Shown here: positions 55,978 to 64,000 of the stretch, piece after piece
How the letters are laid out: each line of letters opens with the position of its first letter
Numbering within the stretch: position 1 is the first letter of the stretch
DNA from: Tetragenococcus osmophilus
GTDB taxonomy: Bacteria; Bacillota; Bacilli; Lactobacillales; Enterococcaceae
NCBI RefSeq assembly: GCF_003795125.1
Contig: NZ_CP027783.1
Location: forward strand, 2,108,001-2,172,000
DNA length: 64,000 bases
Direction: 5' to 3'
Translations under genes and position numbers: made by a program
Notes under the pieces: generated by a model
Database searches by the model: none
What the model saw: the letters and a program-made list of their open reading frames with translations, nothing else
Told to the model about the DNA's origin: nothing

Positions 55978-57390
55978 TCATTTTGTTAGTTTTTCAACTG
56001 CTTTTTTATATACTGGATCCGTTTCTTGAATTTTTTGAACGATTTCTTGTTCAATTGCTGAACTTGTCTCTTTATTGACGCTACCACTTTGTTCGAGATC
56101 ATTTTTTTCCTGAAAATCTAGTACGGCTTGTTCAGTTTCTTCGCTAAATTCTTCCCCTTTTGTTTCATATCCTAAAGCTTGTAAGAATTCATTCAAGTTC
56201 TTAGTATCATCGGAACTGTCACCTTTTTCTAGATCCTCATCTTTAGACAGTGGTGGCAAATAAGCATAATCAGGTAAATCTGCTTCAATCGTTGGTTCAA
56301 CACCCTTTTCGTTGATCCATTCGCCTTTAGGTGTGAGCCATTTTTGTATGGTCATTTTCACTTCACTATTATCAGAAAAATCATTAACGCTTTGTACAGT
56401 CCCTTTTCCAAAAGTGTTCGTGCCAACAATTGGAATATCAGCTGATTCTTTTAAAGCAGCTGCAAAAATTTCCGAAGCAGAAGCACTTTGTTTATCCACT
56501 AATACTGTAGTAGGTTCATTTACCTTGAAGCCACCGTCCAACCGCTCAGAGGCTTTACTTTCACTAGTAATTTCGTCATCTGTCCCAAATTGGACAATCT
56601 TTTTCCCATCTTCTAAAAACATACTAGCCATCTCTTCTACTTGATCTAGATACCCTCCAGGGTTTTGTCGCATATCAATAACAAAAGATTCTGCACCTTG
56701 CTTACGTAAACTTTTAATCGCATCACGTAATTCTTGCGCTGTATTTTCATTAAAGCTAGCTATTTCGATACTTCCAATATCTTGGTGATCTTCATCAAGT
56801 TCATAATTTAAGGATTCAAGGGGGATCGTATCACGTTTGATCTCTACTTCGAAATTATCCTCTTGGCGTTCAACTTCTAATTTCACAGTAGTCCCTTTTT
56901 CTCCACGAATAGTTTGTACTACCGTATCTAGCTCTTTTCCTTCCGTTTCTTTTCCGTCAACTTTTAATATTTTATCTTTTGCTCGTAAACCTGCTTTATC
57001 GGCTGGGCTATCCTTTACAGGTGCTTCAGAAACTTCGGGTAGGTTATCTACAATCGTTAGCGTAGCACCGATCCCTTCAAAATCTCCTGATAATGAATCA
57101 TTAAATTTTTCAGCTTCTTGTTCTCCCAAATAAGAAGTATACGGATCATCTAGTGCATCCGTCATTCCTTCTAGAGCTCCTTCAATCAGTTCATTGTCAT
57201 CCACATCTTCATAATAATTTCTTTGAATATCATTGTATAAAGCTTGCACTTTATACAAATCGTTTCGTGACAAAGAAGAAGCTTGAAAACTATGGCTTGT
57301 TGTAAGCCAATAAACTAAACCTCCAGAAATAAGTGCAACTACTATTAAAGAAATGATATATTTGGCAAAAGATATTTTTTTATTTTTCAT
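55978..57390 (-). CDS. ctpA: S41 C-terminal processing protease (CtpA)
   Basis: About 470 residues. A signal-anchor segment (IISLIVVALISGGLVYWL) is followed by a PDZ domain (about residues 90-180), the S41 protease core with SASASEIFAAALKES (Ser) and GTNTFGKGTVQ (Lys), and a C-terminal peptidoglycan-binding domain 1 near residues 390-450. It degrades or trims exported proteins at the cell surface. The ATG at 57390 follows GAGGTG by four bases; the upstream ATG at 57408 is unlikely. Confidence 0.94.
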   Translation of the reverse strand: MKNKKISFAKYIISLIVVALISGGLVYWLTTSHSFQASSLSRNDLYKVQALYNDIQRNYYEDVDDNELIEGALEGMTDALDDPYTSYLGEQEAEKFNDSLSGDFEGIGATLTIVDNLPEVSEAPVKDSPADKAGLRAKDKILKVDGKETEGKELDTVVQTIRGEKGTTVKLEVERQEDNFEVEIKRDTIPLESLNYELDEDHQDIGSIEIASFNENTAQELRDAIKSLRKQGAESFVIDMRQNPGGYLDQVEEMASMFLEDGKKIVQFGTDDEITSESKASERLDGGFKVNEPTTVLVDKQSASASEIFAAALKESADIPIVGTNTFGKGTVQSVNDFSDNSEVKMTIQKWLTPKGEWINEKGVEPTIEADLPDYAYLPPLSKDEDLEKGDSSDDTKNLNEFLQALGYETKGEEFSEETEQAVLDFQEKNDLEQSGSVNKETSSAIEQEIVQKIQETDPVYKKAVEKLTK

Positions 57391-57420
57391 GTAGCACCTC
57401 GACTTCACACTTAACCGCTT

Positions 57421-57642
57421 TTATCGATTATTTTCCAAATATTTCTGCCAAATTCGATCAAAAATATCCATATTATCTAAGTAATTAACATTCATCTCTA
57501 GATAATCAGATATTTCTTCATAGTTCTCACTTTGTTTAGGAAATTGAATGTCTTTTGAAGCTTGATTGGCAAATACTTGTTCTTCATCAGAAGAATTAGG
57601 CCCGCGCAAGGTCATTAAATAATGATAAAAACTACGCTTCAT
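57421..57642 (-). CDS. YozE-family SAM-like protein
   Basis: 73 residues. [12 protein letters not shown] at the N terminus and [24 protein letters not shown] match the YozE_SAM_like domain of Firmicutes, function unknown. Its ATG overlaps the msrA stop as ATGA, so it is translated with msrA. The order msrA-yozE-type is found in Bacillus and enterococci. Confidence 0.9.
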   Translation of the reverse strand: MKRSFYHYLMTLRGPNSSDEEQVFANQASKDIQFPKQSENYEEISDYLEMNVNYLDNMDIFDRIWQKYLENNR

Positions 57643-58154
57643 TTATCCCAATTCTCCTTTATAAAAGCAGCTCTCTTGGCATGATTTCTAGCGAAATTCT
57701 CAGGATTTTTCTTATAAAAGTCTTGGTGATACATTTCCGCTGGATAAAAAGTTTGAGCTGGTTCAATTTCAGTCACAATCGGCTGACTAAACCGCCCACT
57801 ATCTTGTAATTCTTGACGACTTTTTTCAGCGATTTCTTTTTGTTCTTCATTTAAATAATAAATCACCGGGCGATAGTTATCTCCGCGATCTTGAAATTGG
57901 CCAAAAGCATCCGTGGGATCTGTCTGTTGCCAATAAATTTCGACCAAGTCTTTATAAGAAATAATCTCTGGATCAAAAATAATTTCCACAGCTTCTGTAT
58001 GTCCTGTCGCTTGGGTAACCACTTGTTCATAAGTTGGGTTTTCTGTATGTCCACCTGTATAACCAGATACTACAGAATAAATTCCAGCTTGTTCGTCAAA
58101 TGGGTGGACCATGCACCAAAAGCAGCCACCAGCAAAAATTGCTCGTTGTTTCAT
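57639..58154 (-). CDS. msrA: Peptide methionine sulfoxide reductase MsrA
   Basis: 171 residues. It reduces methionine-S-sulfoxide in proteins. The catalytic cysteine is C11 in [32 protein letters not shown] and RYEQFQ-like [17 protein letters not shown] complete the signature. No fused MsrB is present and no msrB lies next to it. It overlaps the yozE-like gene by four bases and follows ypmS. Confidence 0.96.
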   Translation of the reverse strand: MKQRAIFAGGCFWCMVHPFDEQAGIYSVVSGYTGGHTENPTYEQVVTQATGHTEAVEIIFDPEIISYKDLVEIYWQQTDPTDAFGQFQDRGDNYRPVIYYLNEEQKEIAEKSRQELQDSGRFSQPIVTEIEPAQTFYPAEMYHQDFYKKNPENFARNHAKRAAFIKENWDK

Positions 58155-58164
58155 ACAATCACTC

Positions 58165-58809
58165 CTATTTTTCTTTGTCTTGAGGTAAGTATAAACTTAC
58201 TTGGATATCATCATCAACTAAATTGATTTTTTCAGCTTTTACAAATAAACCATTCTCCATGCGGAATTGGTCGAGTCGCACTAACACTTGTTCTTCATCT
58301 GGATCAAATTCAATCCACTTAGGGAATTTAAAACTTTTTTCAATCATTTTCATTACTTGTTTAACAGGAAGATCTAATGTTCCTACTGACAAGCTATCTG
58401 CTTGTAATTGTACATTTCCATTATCAGTGACATAAGGATCAAAATACAAATAAAAAGTAATTGGAGCTCCTAATATTTCAAACTCTCCGGTTAATAATGC
58501 TTGATTTTCCAATTGAAAATGATACTCTACGTCAGAATCTTCCTGATAATTCTGCAAGTAAAAATCCATTAAGGAGTTAATTTGTTCTTTATCACTATTA
58601 ATAGATAAAACCGGCTCTCCTTCTCTTTGTACAAGAGGTTGGGTATCATATTGAATAGCCTCTCTTTGTTGAGTAGCACGGAAAAAGAAAAAGGCGGATA
58701 AACCCAAAATAAGTCCTAATAGAACAAGAAAGGCAACTTTCCATTTATTTGTTGCTGGCTTTTCTTCATTTGTTTTGTCTTTTTTATGTTTATGTTTTTG
58801 CTCTTTCAC
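58165..58809 (-). CDS. YpmS-family membrane protein
   Basis: About 214 residues. A lysine-rich cytoplasmic tail, one membrane segment ([21 protein letters not shown]) and an extracellular beta-rich domain, ending VSLYLPQDK, match YpmS (DUF2140). Function unknown; probably linked to the YpmR lipase. The start is the GTG at 58809, overlapping the ypmR stop as GTGA, with GAGGAG eight bases upstream. Confidence 0.88.
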   Translation of the reverse strand: MKEQKHKHKKDKTNEEKPATNKWKVAFLVLLGLILGLSAFFFFRATQQREAIQYDTQPLVQREGEPVLSINSDKEQINSLMDFYLQNYQEDSDVEYHFQLENQALLTGEFEILGAPITFYLYFDPYVTDNGNVQLQADSLSVGTLDLPVKQVMKMIEKSFKFPKWIEFDPDEEQVLVRLDQFRMENGLFVKAEKINLVDDDIQVSLYLPQDKEK

Positions 58810-59699
58810 GACGCGTTCTCCTCTGTTAGCCAAGTACTTCTGGTGTCATCAATTTTTTTCATAACTTCCTGTGTAACTAATTGATAACCGATCGTATTAG
58901 GATGAAAATTATCTTCTTCATAAAGTGCTTTATTTTTCACCTTATCTAAGTCATTTTCTTCTTGAGTTGAAGACGTGGTTTCTTCTTCTGTATTTATCGC
59001 TGCTTCATCCTCAGTGCCTTGCGAAATAACTTCGTTAATAGGAACAAAATAGGCGTTATCGTCTTTTTCGACAATTTCTTGCGTTCCTTCGTCCCAGTTT
59101 TCTATGATTGTTTGCATATCTTCAATTTCTGGAAAATTGACATAAAATGGATTATAAACGCCTACCACATAGATTCCTGCATTTTCATTTAGATTACGTA
59201 TTTCTTGAATCATTTCAGAAAGATTTTCCTGATATTTTTGTAATGGTTTTTCAAAAGAATCTACAGATAAGCCAAATATATTCTTTTTTATAACCTTCAT
59301 AATGTCATTACCGCCTAATGTTAAGGTAATGATATCAGAAGAAGCAATGTCATTTTGGGTCTGGTCGTCTTCTTTTATACGCTGCAAAATTTGATCACTA
59401 CGTTCTCCAGCAACACCATAATTATCTACTTCAACACTATTCACAGGATAATCATCTTGCAAGTCATCCGCTACTAAAGATACGAAGCCACCATTTTGTG
59501 TCGCATCTCCTACGCCTTCTGTCAGTGAATCACCGACAGCGGTATAATGAAGTCTTTTTTTATTTTCATCATTTGCAACACTTGCAGTAGCTGATAATTG
59601 CGGTTGCGCTTTAGGCATAGCTAAATGAAGGATAAAAAAAGTTATAAAAGCAATACCAACCACACTAAAAAATGGAATAAAAAACTTTTTATGCTTCAT
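58806..59699 (-). CDS. SGNH/GDSL lipase-esterase (YpmR type)
   Basis: 297 residues with an N-terminal signal anchor (FFIPFFSVVGIAFITFFILHL). SGNH blocks are intact: Ser in VGDSLTEGVGD, Gly in YGVAGERSDQ, Asn in LGGNDIM and Asp/His in DNFHPNTIG. It is an extracellular hydrolase of unknown substrate, perhaps an acetylated wall or lipid group. It is coupled to ypmS by an overlap of four bases. Confidence 0.9.
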   Translation of the reverse strand: MKHKKFFIPFFSVVGIAFITFFILHLAMPKAQPQLSATASVANDENKKRLHYTAVGDSLTEGVGDATQNGGFVSLVADDLQDDYPVNSVEVDNYGVAGERSDQILQRIKEDDQTQNDIASSDIITLTLGGNDIMKVIKKNIFGLSVDSFEKPLQKYQENLSEMIQEIRNLNENAGIYVVGVYNPFYVNFPEIEDMQTIIENWDEGTQEIVEKDDNAYFVPINEVISQGTEDEAAINTEEETTSSTQEENDLDKVKNKALYEEDNFHPNTIGYQLVTQEVMKKIDDTRSTWLTEENAS

Positions 59700-59823
59700 A
59701 AAAGCATCCTCTTTCTACGCTTTTTTAACTTTGATTTAATAAAATTTATATACAATCAGTTTATCAAAAATAAAGAAAGATTCGTACTGAAATCTCTTTT
59801 TATTCATCAAAATTTAAAGAATC

Positions 59824-59853
59824 AAAAAAGAGCCATAAACAGGCTCTTTTTTA
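59824..59853. terminator. Terminator of the degV gene
   Basis: AAAAAAGAGCC and GGCTCTTTTTT form a perfect 11-bp stem with T tracts on both strands. Confidence 0.92.
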
Positions 59854-59863
59854 AATTCTTTTA

Positions 59864-60712
59864 TCAAGCTTGGTCTGCATAATACATAATCGCAAAAGCA
59901 TCTTTACCTGTATGCGTTGCAATAATCGGAGTCGTATGCAGTAAATAAATTTCTAATTGAGGGAATAATTCTTGCAGTTCATTTTTGTATTTTTCACACT
60001 GCTCTTTCCCTCCAGCATAAGAAATACCAATTTTTTTCACTGTCGAATTATTTTTCAATTCATTTTTTAATCGCTCAAACCATTTATTAAATGTTTTAGC
60101 TCCGCGACCCTTTACAATAGGAAATAAATCACCATTTTTAAACTCCATAATGACACGTATACTCAATATACTAGATAAAAGACCTTTAGCACGACTAATA
60201 CGCCCACCTTTAACTAGGTTTTCAAGAGTAGATACGCCGATATATAATTTGGTGTTTTTTAACATCTGTTGGATTTCAGGAAGGATCTCTTCTGAAGTTT
60301 TTTCTTCTTGTGCTAACTCAGCAGCCCTTAACACCGCAAAAGCTAAGGATTGATCTGTGGTTTCAGTATCAACAACAGTTACTTTACTTTTCGTGATGTT
60401 ACTTGCTTGTTTGGCTGCATCAACCGTCCCGCTTAAGGTTTCAGACATATGGATTGATAAAATTTCGCTACCATCTTCACCTAATTCATCATATAAATTA
60501 ACAAACTCACCGATAGGCGGTTGACTCGTTTTAGGCAAATTTTTGGCTTTTGCCATCATTTCCATGAATTGTTCACCAGAAAGATTTTCATCATCTGTAT
60601 AAACTGTTCCATCAATCATCACAGAAAGAGGGACCACATGGATATTATATTGATCCCTTAAGCTGGGCTTCATCGTTGCTGATGAGTCCGTTACTATTTT
60701 AGTTTTTACCAT
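59864..60712 (-). CDS. DegV-family fatty acid-binding protein
   Basis: 282 residues. KIVTDSSATMKPSLRDQY at the N terminus, PKTSQPPIGEFVNLYDELG, and IHMSETLSGTVDAAKQA match DegV/FakB proteins, which hold a fatty acid for phosphorylation by FakA. Which fatty acid, or whether a FakA partner is used, cannot be told here. AAAGAG precedes the ATG. Monocistronic. Confidence 0.92.
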   Translation of the reverse strand: MVKTKIVTDSSATMKPSLRDQYNIHVVPLSVMIDGTVYTDDENLSGEQFMEMMAKAKNLPKTSQPPIGEFVNLYDELGEDGSEILSIHMSETLSGTVDAAKQASNITKSKVTVVDTETTDQSLAFAVLRAAELAQEEKTSEEILPEIQQMLKNTKLYIGVSTLENLVKGGRISRAKGLLSSILSIRVIMEFKNGDLFPIVKGRGAKTFNKWFERLKNELKNNSTVKKIGISYAGGKEQCEKYKNELQELFPQLEIYLLHTTPIIATHTGKDAFAIMYYADQA

Positions 60713-60831
60713 AATTTTCTGTTCACTCTTTCTTTCAGCAGTGTCGCCCTTTTACAAGCGGTCAAAGCCAGATCATTTCATTGTTTATTATAACAGAATG
60801 AACAGGAATTTTCATCAAAAATAAATTGTTA

Positions 60832-61899
60832 TTATAAAGCTTCAACAGCTTGAATCGCAGCAAATATTTGCTCCTCTGTGACTTCTGGGTCTATCATACG
60901 AAAAGTATCATCTGCAGCAGCTGCTTGTCTGACAACAGGGGCTAGCCCTTCTTTTGAAATATCCGTAACGTTCATTTGAGCTAATTTTGTTGGCAAGCCA
61001 ATCATCTCATAAAAAGGATAAACCTCTGTTATTTTATCGAAATCGTTTGTATAAGCCAACTGAACTAAGATACCATAAGCAACTTTTTTACCATGTAAGG
61101 CATCATGTGTATTTTCTAAATAAGAAAGACCATCATGTACAGCGTGAGCCCCGGCAGAACGACCGTAACTTACCGCAAATCCACCCGTTTCTCCAGCAAG
61201 AGCAATAATCGTATCTGTCACTCGGGTAAAAGCTGGAGAAATTTCTTGCTGTTGTAATGAATGAATGGCATTTTGTGAATCTGATAATAAAATAGCTGCG
61301 ATTTCCTTAGCACAAGCTATGCCTAAACGAGTATACGCAGATATTTGTGCTTTATCTAATGTATCTGTAATCCCTGTAATTTCGTACCATTTCGCTAGCG
61401 TATCACCAATACCTGCTACAAAATAATCGACAGGTGTAACTAGTAAAAAGTTCCAATCAACCAAAGTCAAATAAGGAGCACGGTTTTGAAACCCCATGCA
61501 ACGAAATGTACGGTTAGGATAATAAACAGCGGTAATAGGTGTAAATGGAGCACAATTTGAAATTAATGTAGGAATTAAAATAACATCACAATTTAAGTTT
61601 TCAGCCGTTAACTTGGCTGTATCCATAACACGTCCACCGCCAATTCCCACAATGGCATCAGCCTTACCAATTTGTTCAGCAAGCGTTTGAGCATTTTCAT
61701 AACTTGCACTTCCATCATAACGATAGACAGGAAAATCTAATTCTTTTTGATAAAAGTCATTAAATACTTGATAGGAAGTCTCTCCAGTAACCACAGAAAC
61801 TTGGTTAAATTGTGCTAAATAATCTGGTAAATCTTCTAGTACGTCCGTTCCACTCACATAGCGATTTCCTCCTGGACGTACTTCATCATTAATATTCAT
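60832..61899 (-). CDS. Iron-containing alcohol dehydrogenase family (GldA-like)
   Basis: 355 residues. The NAD-binding GIGGGRVMDTAK and the metal site are recognisable: Asp in GIGDTLAKW, His in AGAHAVHDGL, and His in ENTHDALHGKKVAYG. The sequence is nearest to glycerol dehydrogenase-like members, but the substrate is uncertain. AGGAGG precedes the ATG. A CodY-box-like sequence lies about 85 bases upstream. Confidence 0.85.
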   Translation of the reverse strand: MNINDEVRPGGNRYVSGTDVLEDLPDYLAQFNQVSVVTGETSYQVFNDFYQKELDFPVYRYDGSASYENAQTLAEQIGKADAIVGIGGGRVMDTAKLTAENLNCDVILIPTLISNCAPFTPITAVYYPNRTFRCMGFQNRAPYLTLVDWNFLLVTPVDYFVAGIGDTLAKWYEITGITDTLDKAQISAYTRLGIACAKEIAAILLSDSQNAIHSLQQQEISPAFTRVTDTIIALAGETGGFAVSYGRSAGAHAVHDGLSYLENTHDALHGKKVAYGILVQLAYTNDFDKITEVYPFYEMIGLPTKLAQMNVTDISKEGLAPVVRQAAAADDTFRMIDPEVTEEQIFAAIQAVEAL

Positions 61900-61983
61900 G
61901 GCAAACCTCCTAAGTAATTGAAATTGGACTTAGTTTACAATGGATTTTTTCACGCGTCAACGTTGAAAACGCATTATATTTAT

Positions 61984-61998
61984 AATTTTCAAAATATT
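61984..61998. promoter_or_regulatory. CodY-box-like sequence
   Basis: AATTTTCAAAATATT matches the CodY consensus AATTTTCWGAAAATT except at two positions. It lies between the iron-type dehydrogenase and trhA, which are divergent. In AT-rich DNA such matches occur by chance, so confidence is low. Confidence 0.35.
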
Positions 61999-62057
61999 CA
62001 CTAAGTTTATACAGGAATAAAAAATCATTAAACGTCCATTATGTTTAAGAAATATTC

Positions 62058-62086
62058 TTGAATATAAAAGGGTTTACGTGTATAGT
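62058..62086 (+). promoter_or_regulatory. Candidate trhA promoter
   Basis: TTGAAT (62058-62063) and TATAGT (62081-62086) are separated by 17 bases, about 48 bases before the GTG start. Confidence 0.55.
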
Positions 62087-62133
62087 CGAATTAAGAGCAA
62101 ACGAACAACTGTTTCTGGGAATGGAGGAATCTA

Positions 62134-62787
62134 GTGGAAAATAGTAAATTTACGCACAGATATTTAATAACAAACGAAGTTTTTAATGCGATCACTCACG
62201 GCATTGGTTTTGGTTTAAGTATTGCAGGTCTTGTCATTTTGCTATTAAACGGAACACAACTTGGCTCTTCTCTCCATGTTGTATCCTATAGTATTTATGG
62301 TTCAATGTTAATTTTGCTTTTCCTAATTTCTACTTTATTTCACAGTTTGATATTTACTAAAGCAAAAAAAGTTTTCCAAGTTTTTGATCATGCTTCCATA
62401 TTTTTACTGATTGCTGGTAGTTATACTCCTTTTTGTTTATTAAGTATTGGCGGCGTTTTTGGATGGATATTATGTGGCATCATTTGGCTGTTAGCCATTA
62501 GCGGAATTGTCTATAAGTCATGTACCTTGCAAAAAAAAGAAACTGTCTCTAAACTTTCCACCTTTATTTATGTTTTAATGGGTTGGGGTTGTGTGATTGC
62601 TTTTCGCCCATTAATTGACTCATTAGGAACCTGGGGCTCCCTGCTTTTAGCTGGCGGAGGTTTAGCCTATACTATCGGCGCCATTTTTTATAGTTTTAAA
62701 AATGTACGCTTTATGCATGTTGTATGGCACCTATTTGTTATGTTGGGTGCAGCGTGTATGTATTTTTCGGTTCTGTTCTTCACTTAA
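62134..62787 (+). CDS. trhA: Hemolysin III family membrane protein (TrhA/YqfA)
   Basis: 217 residues, PAQR-fold protein with seven membrane segments. Conserved metal-site residues are visible in LFHSLIF, VFDHASIFLLI and HVVWHLFVM. Members affect membrane energetics or fatty acid composition; the name hemolysin is historical. The start is GTG at 62134 after GGAGGA. Followed by a terminator. Confidence 0.92.
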   Translation: MENSKFTHRYLITNEVFNAITHGIGFGLSIAGLVILLLNGTQLGSSLHVVSYSIYGSMLILLFLISTLFHSLIFTKAKKVFQVFDHASIFLLIAGSYTPFCLLSIGGVFGWILCGIIWLLAISGIVYKSCTLQKKETVSKLSTFIYVLMGWGCVIAFRPLIDSLGTWGSLLLAGGGLAYTIGAIFYSFKNVRFMHVVWHLFVMLGAACMYFSVLFFT

Positions 62788-62800
62788 CATTGTAAATGAT

Positions 62801-62845
62801 GGCCTTAAATATTAGTTTATATCCTGATATTTGAGGCTTTTTTTA
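62801..62845 (+). terminator. Terminator of trhA
   Basis: GCCTTAAATATTAG and CTGATATTTGAGGC pair imperfectly and run into seven Ts. Confidence 0.88.
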
Positions 62846-62868
62846 TTAAAAATTCGAAGGAGGTTTTC

Positions 62869-63324
62869 ATGGAAAAACAAGATAAGATTCAAAAGTATTG
62901 GCAAAAGTTTGTCCAAGAAAAGAAAATCCATACAACAAAATATACAGCTTGGTCCTTTGGATATAGTAAACAGATAGCTGACGAATTAGCTAAATTAGTA
63001 GCCAAAGGAGATAAAACTGCGACAACTTCCGCTTTTGACCTCTACGAAGAAAATGAAGAAAAACCAAGAGTTGGGGAATATAATATTATCTTAGACGGTG
63101 ATCAACAACCGGTTTGTATTACAAAAACCAAAGTTGTAGAAGTGATCCCCTTTTACCTTGTGTCTGCAGAACATGCTTACCACGAAGGAGAAGGCGATCG
63201 TAGTCTTAAATATTGGCGTGAGATTCACGAAGAATTTTTTAGAAGAGAGTATGCAAAAACAGACAAAAAATTCACTACGGATCTTCCTTGTCTTTGCGAA
63301 GTGTTTGAGGTCGTTTATATTTGA
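62869..63324 (+). CDS. ASCH domain protein
   Basis: 151 residues. The ASCH fold, related to PUA RNA-binding domains, is recognised by WSFGYSKQIADELAKLV, GDKTATTSAFDLYE, GEYNIILDGDQQPVCITKTKVVEVIPF and the final CEVFEVVY. Members act on RNA or modified nucleosides. GAAGGAGG precedes the ATG. Its stop codon lies within the first, degenerate unit of palindrome array D. Confidence 0.9.
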   Translation: MEKQDKIQKYWQKFVQEKKIHTTKYTAWSFGYSKQIADELAKLVAKGDKTATTSAFDLYEENEEKPRVGEYNIILDGDQQPVCITKTKVVEVIPFYLVSAEHAYHEGEGDRSLKYWREIHEEFFRREYAKTDKKFTTDLPCLCEVFEVVYI

Positions 63325-63586
63325 GCTTTCCTTTTTGCTTTTGAATAAAAAAATACAAATACTTTATTCAATATTTAAAAATTGGGTAAAGAATTTTCTT
63401 TCTTCTATTCAATAAGGCATTATCATAGCTGAAACTTCTCAAAAAAGGGCATTATTGAATAACCGACGACCATTCTTTTACTCGTTTTGTTAAAATTGAA
63501 CAATACTTTTTAGTACGATTCTTCAATATTTAAAAATTGAGTAAGGAGATCCGTACTCTTTACTCAATTTCGCCTTATTATTTTCT
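63322..63586. repeat. Array D: 28-nt palindromes, 41-bp period, family TTTACTCAAT
   Basis: Units start at 63322 (only right arm), 63363, 63404, 63436, 63477, 63518 and 63559; steps are 41 except one of 32, as if nine bases were lost. The best unit is TTTATTCAAT, atttaaaa, ATTGGGTAAA (63363-63390). The consensus is TTTACTCAAT, eight bases, ATTGAGTAAA. Several units keep just one good arm. The array fills the space between the convergent ASCH and folA stop codons and overlaps both. Confidence 0.82.
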
Positions 63587-64000
63587 TCCGTAAATTTCAA
63601 ATTGATGTTTATAACGGTTCCTTTCATCCACTATGCCTTCAGTTTTTTCTATCAGTTTCCATTGTGACCAATCTACCTCTGGCATATAAGTATCTCCTGC
63701 AAATGACTCATCAATAAAAGTACGATACAAATAATCAAAATGTGGCAGAAGCTCGCGAAAGATCTCTGTTCCGCCACCGACAAAGACGGGAGTAGATTGT
63801 TGGTTAGCTAGTTCAACAACTTCCTCTGTCGAGTGTAAAATTTTAACATTTTCAGCTGTATAAGACGGGTCTTTTGTTAAAATAATGGTCTCACGGTTAG
63901 GTAAAGGACGAGAACCCATCCCTTCAAAAGTTTTTCTTCCCATCACTAATGTATTTCCAATTGTACTATCTTTAAAAAACTTTAAATCCTCGGGCAAATA
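63578..64000 (-). CDS. folA: Dihydrofolate reductase, N terminus cut by the window edge
   Basis: About 140 C-terminal residues of an approximately 160-residue enzyme that reduces dihydrofolate to tetrahydrofolate. LPEDLKFFKDST, LVMGRKTFEGMG, ETIILTKDP, PVFVGGGTEIFRELLP and the final NRYKHQFEIYGRK are typical. The frame is open through base 64000 (a TAT codon before LPED), so the apparent start at 63997 is not real; the missing part should hold the usual substrate-binding Trp and Leu residues. Its stop lies inside palindrome array D. Confidence 0.95.
   Translation of the reverse strand, partial: YLPEDLKFFKDSTIGNTLVMGRKTFEGMGSRPLPNRETIILTKDPSYTAENVKILHSTEEVVELANQQSTPVFVGGGTEIFRELLPHFDYLYRTFIDESFAGDTYMPEVDWSQWKLIEKTEGIVDERNRYKHQFEIYGRK

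Noticed and set aside
56312-57133. Plus-strand frames of about 100 codons opposite ctpA
   Set aside because: Antisense to the protease and PDZ domains, with Ser-rich shadow composition.

Overview
The window is AT-rich DNA from a low-GC Gram-positive bacterium of the Lactobacillales, most likely Enterococcaceae (Enterococcus, Tetragenococcus or a close relative). I infer this from the conserved cluster codY-hslU-hslV-xerC-topA-dprA-rnhB-rbgA, from parE/parC next to plsY, from ypmR-ypmS-msrA-yozE, and from the close resemblance of ParC, CodY and PflB to enterococcal proteins. The genus is not resolved. Most genes lie on the minus strand with strong AGGAGG-type ribosome binding sites. Several likely starts are TTG or GTG: glgP, parC, parE, dprA, ypmS, trhA and the VanY-type carboxypeptidase.

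Layout. (1) 1-2905: right part of an IS3-family insertion sequence whose transposase 3' end is separated from its right inverted repeat by a 1.87-kb group IIC-like intron on the opposite strand. (2) 2906-9800: UDP-GlcNAc 2-epimerase, GMP reductase, an aldo/keto reductase behind purB, a divergent PurK-like protein, and xpt under a guanine riboswitch. (3) 9900-14160: a CstA-type transporter with a LytS/LytR-type two-component system, probably a pyruvate-uptake module. (4) 14280-22850: a TIM-barrel protein, two cell-wall enzymes, NagA with a NagR-like operator, an aminotransferase, tRNA-Leu and hypothetical genes. (5) 23874-33838: a full glycogen operon glgB-C-D-A-P plus a GH13 amylase. (6) 34381-38667: ppaC and pflA/pflB. 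(7) 39004-45157: topoisomerase IV and plsY. (8) 45214-55952: aldose epimerase, CodY, HslUV, XerC, TopA, DprA, RNase HII, RbgA and signal peptidase. (9) 55978-64000: CtpA, YozE, MsrA, YpmS, YpmR, DegV, an iron-type dehydrogenase, TrhA, an ASCH protein and the start-truncated folA.

How the genes work together. The central theme is carbon and energy handling: glycogen synthesis and breakdown, mixed-acid fermentation through PflB, pyruvate uptake through CstA/LytSR, and amino-sugar use through NagA. Cre-like sites lie at cstA and pflB. A second block is purine salvage and interconversion (xpt, purB, guaC, purK-like). A third is chromosome maintenance and envelope biogenesis.

The most unusual content is non-coding. 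Four intergenic arrays (2964-3156, 43670-43944, 52473-52664, 63322-63586) are built from 27-29-nt palindromes repeated with a 41-bp period. They fall into three sequence families that share the period and layout but not the sequence. All sit directly downstream of stop codons. They look like a class of regularly spaced palindromic 3'-end arrays that I do not recognise. All statements rest on reading the sequence; no database search or folding program was run.
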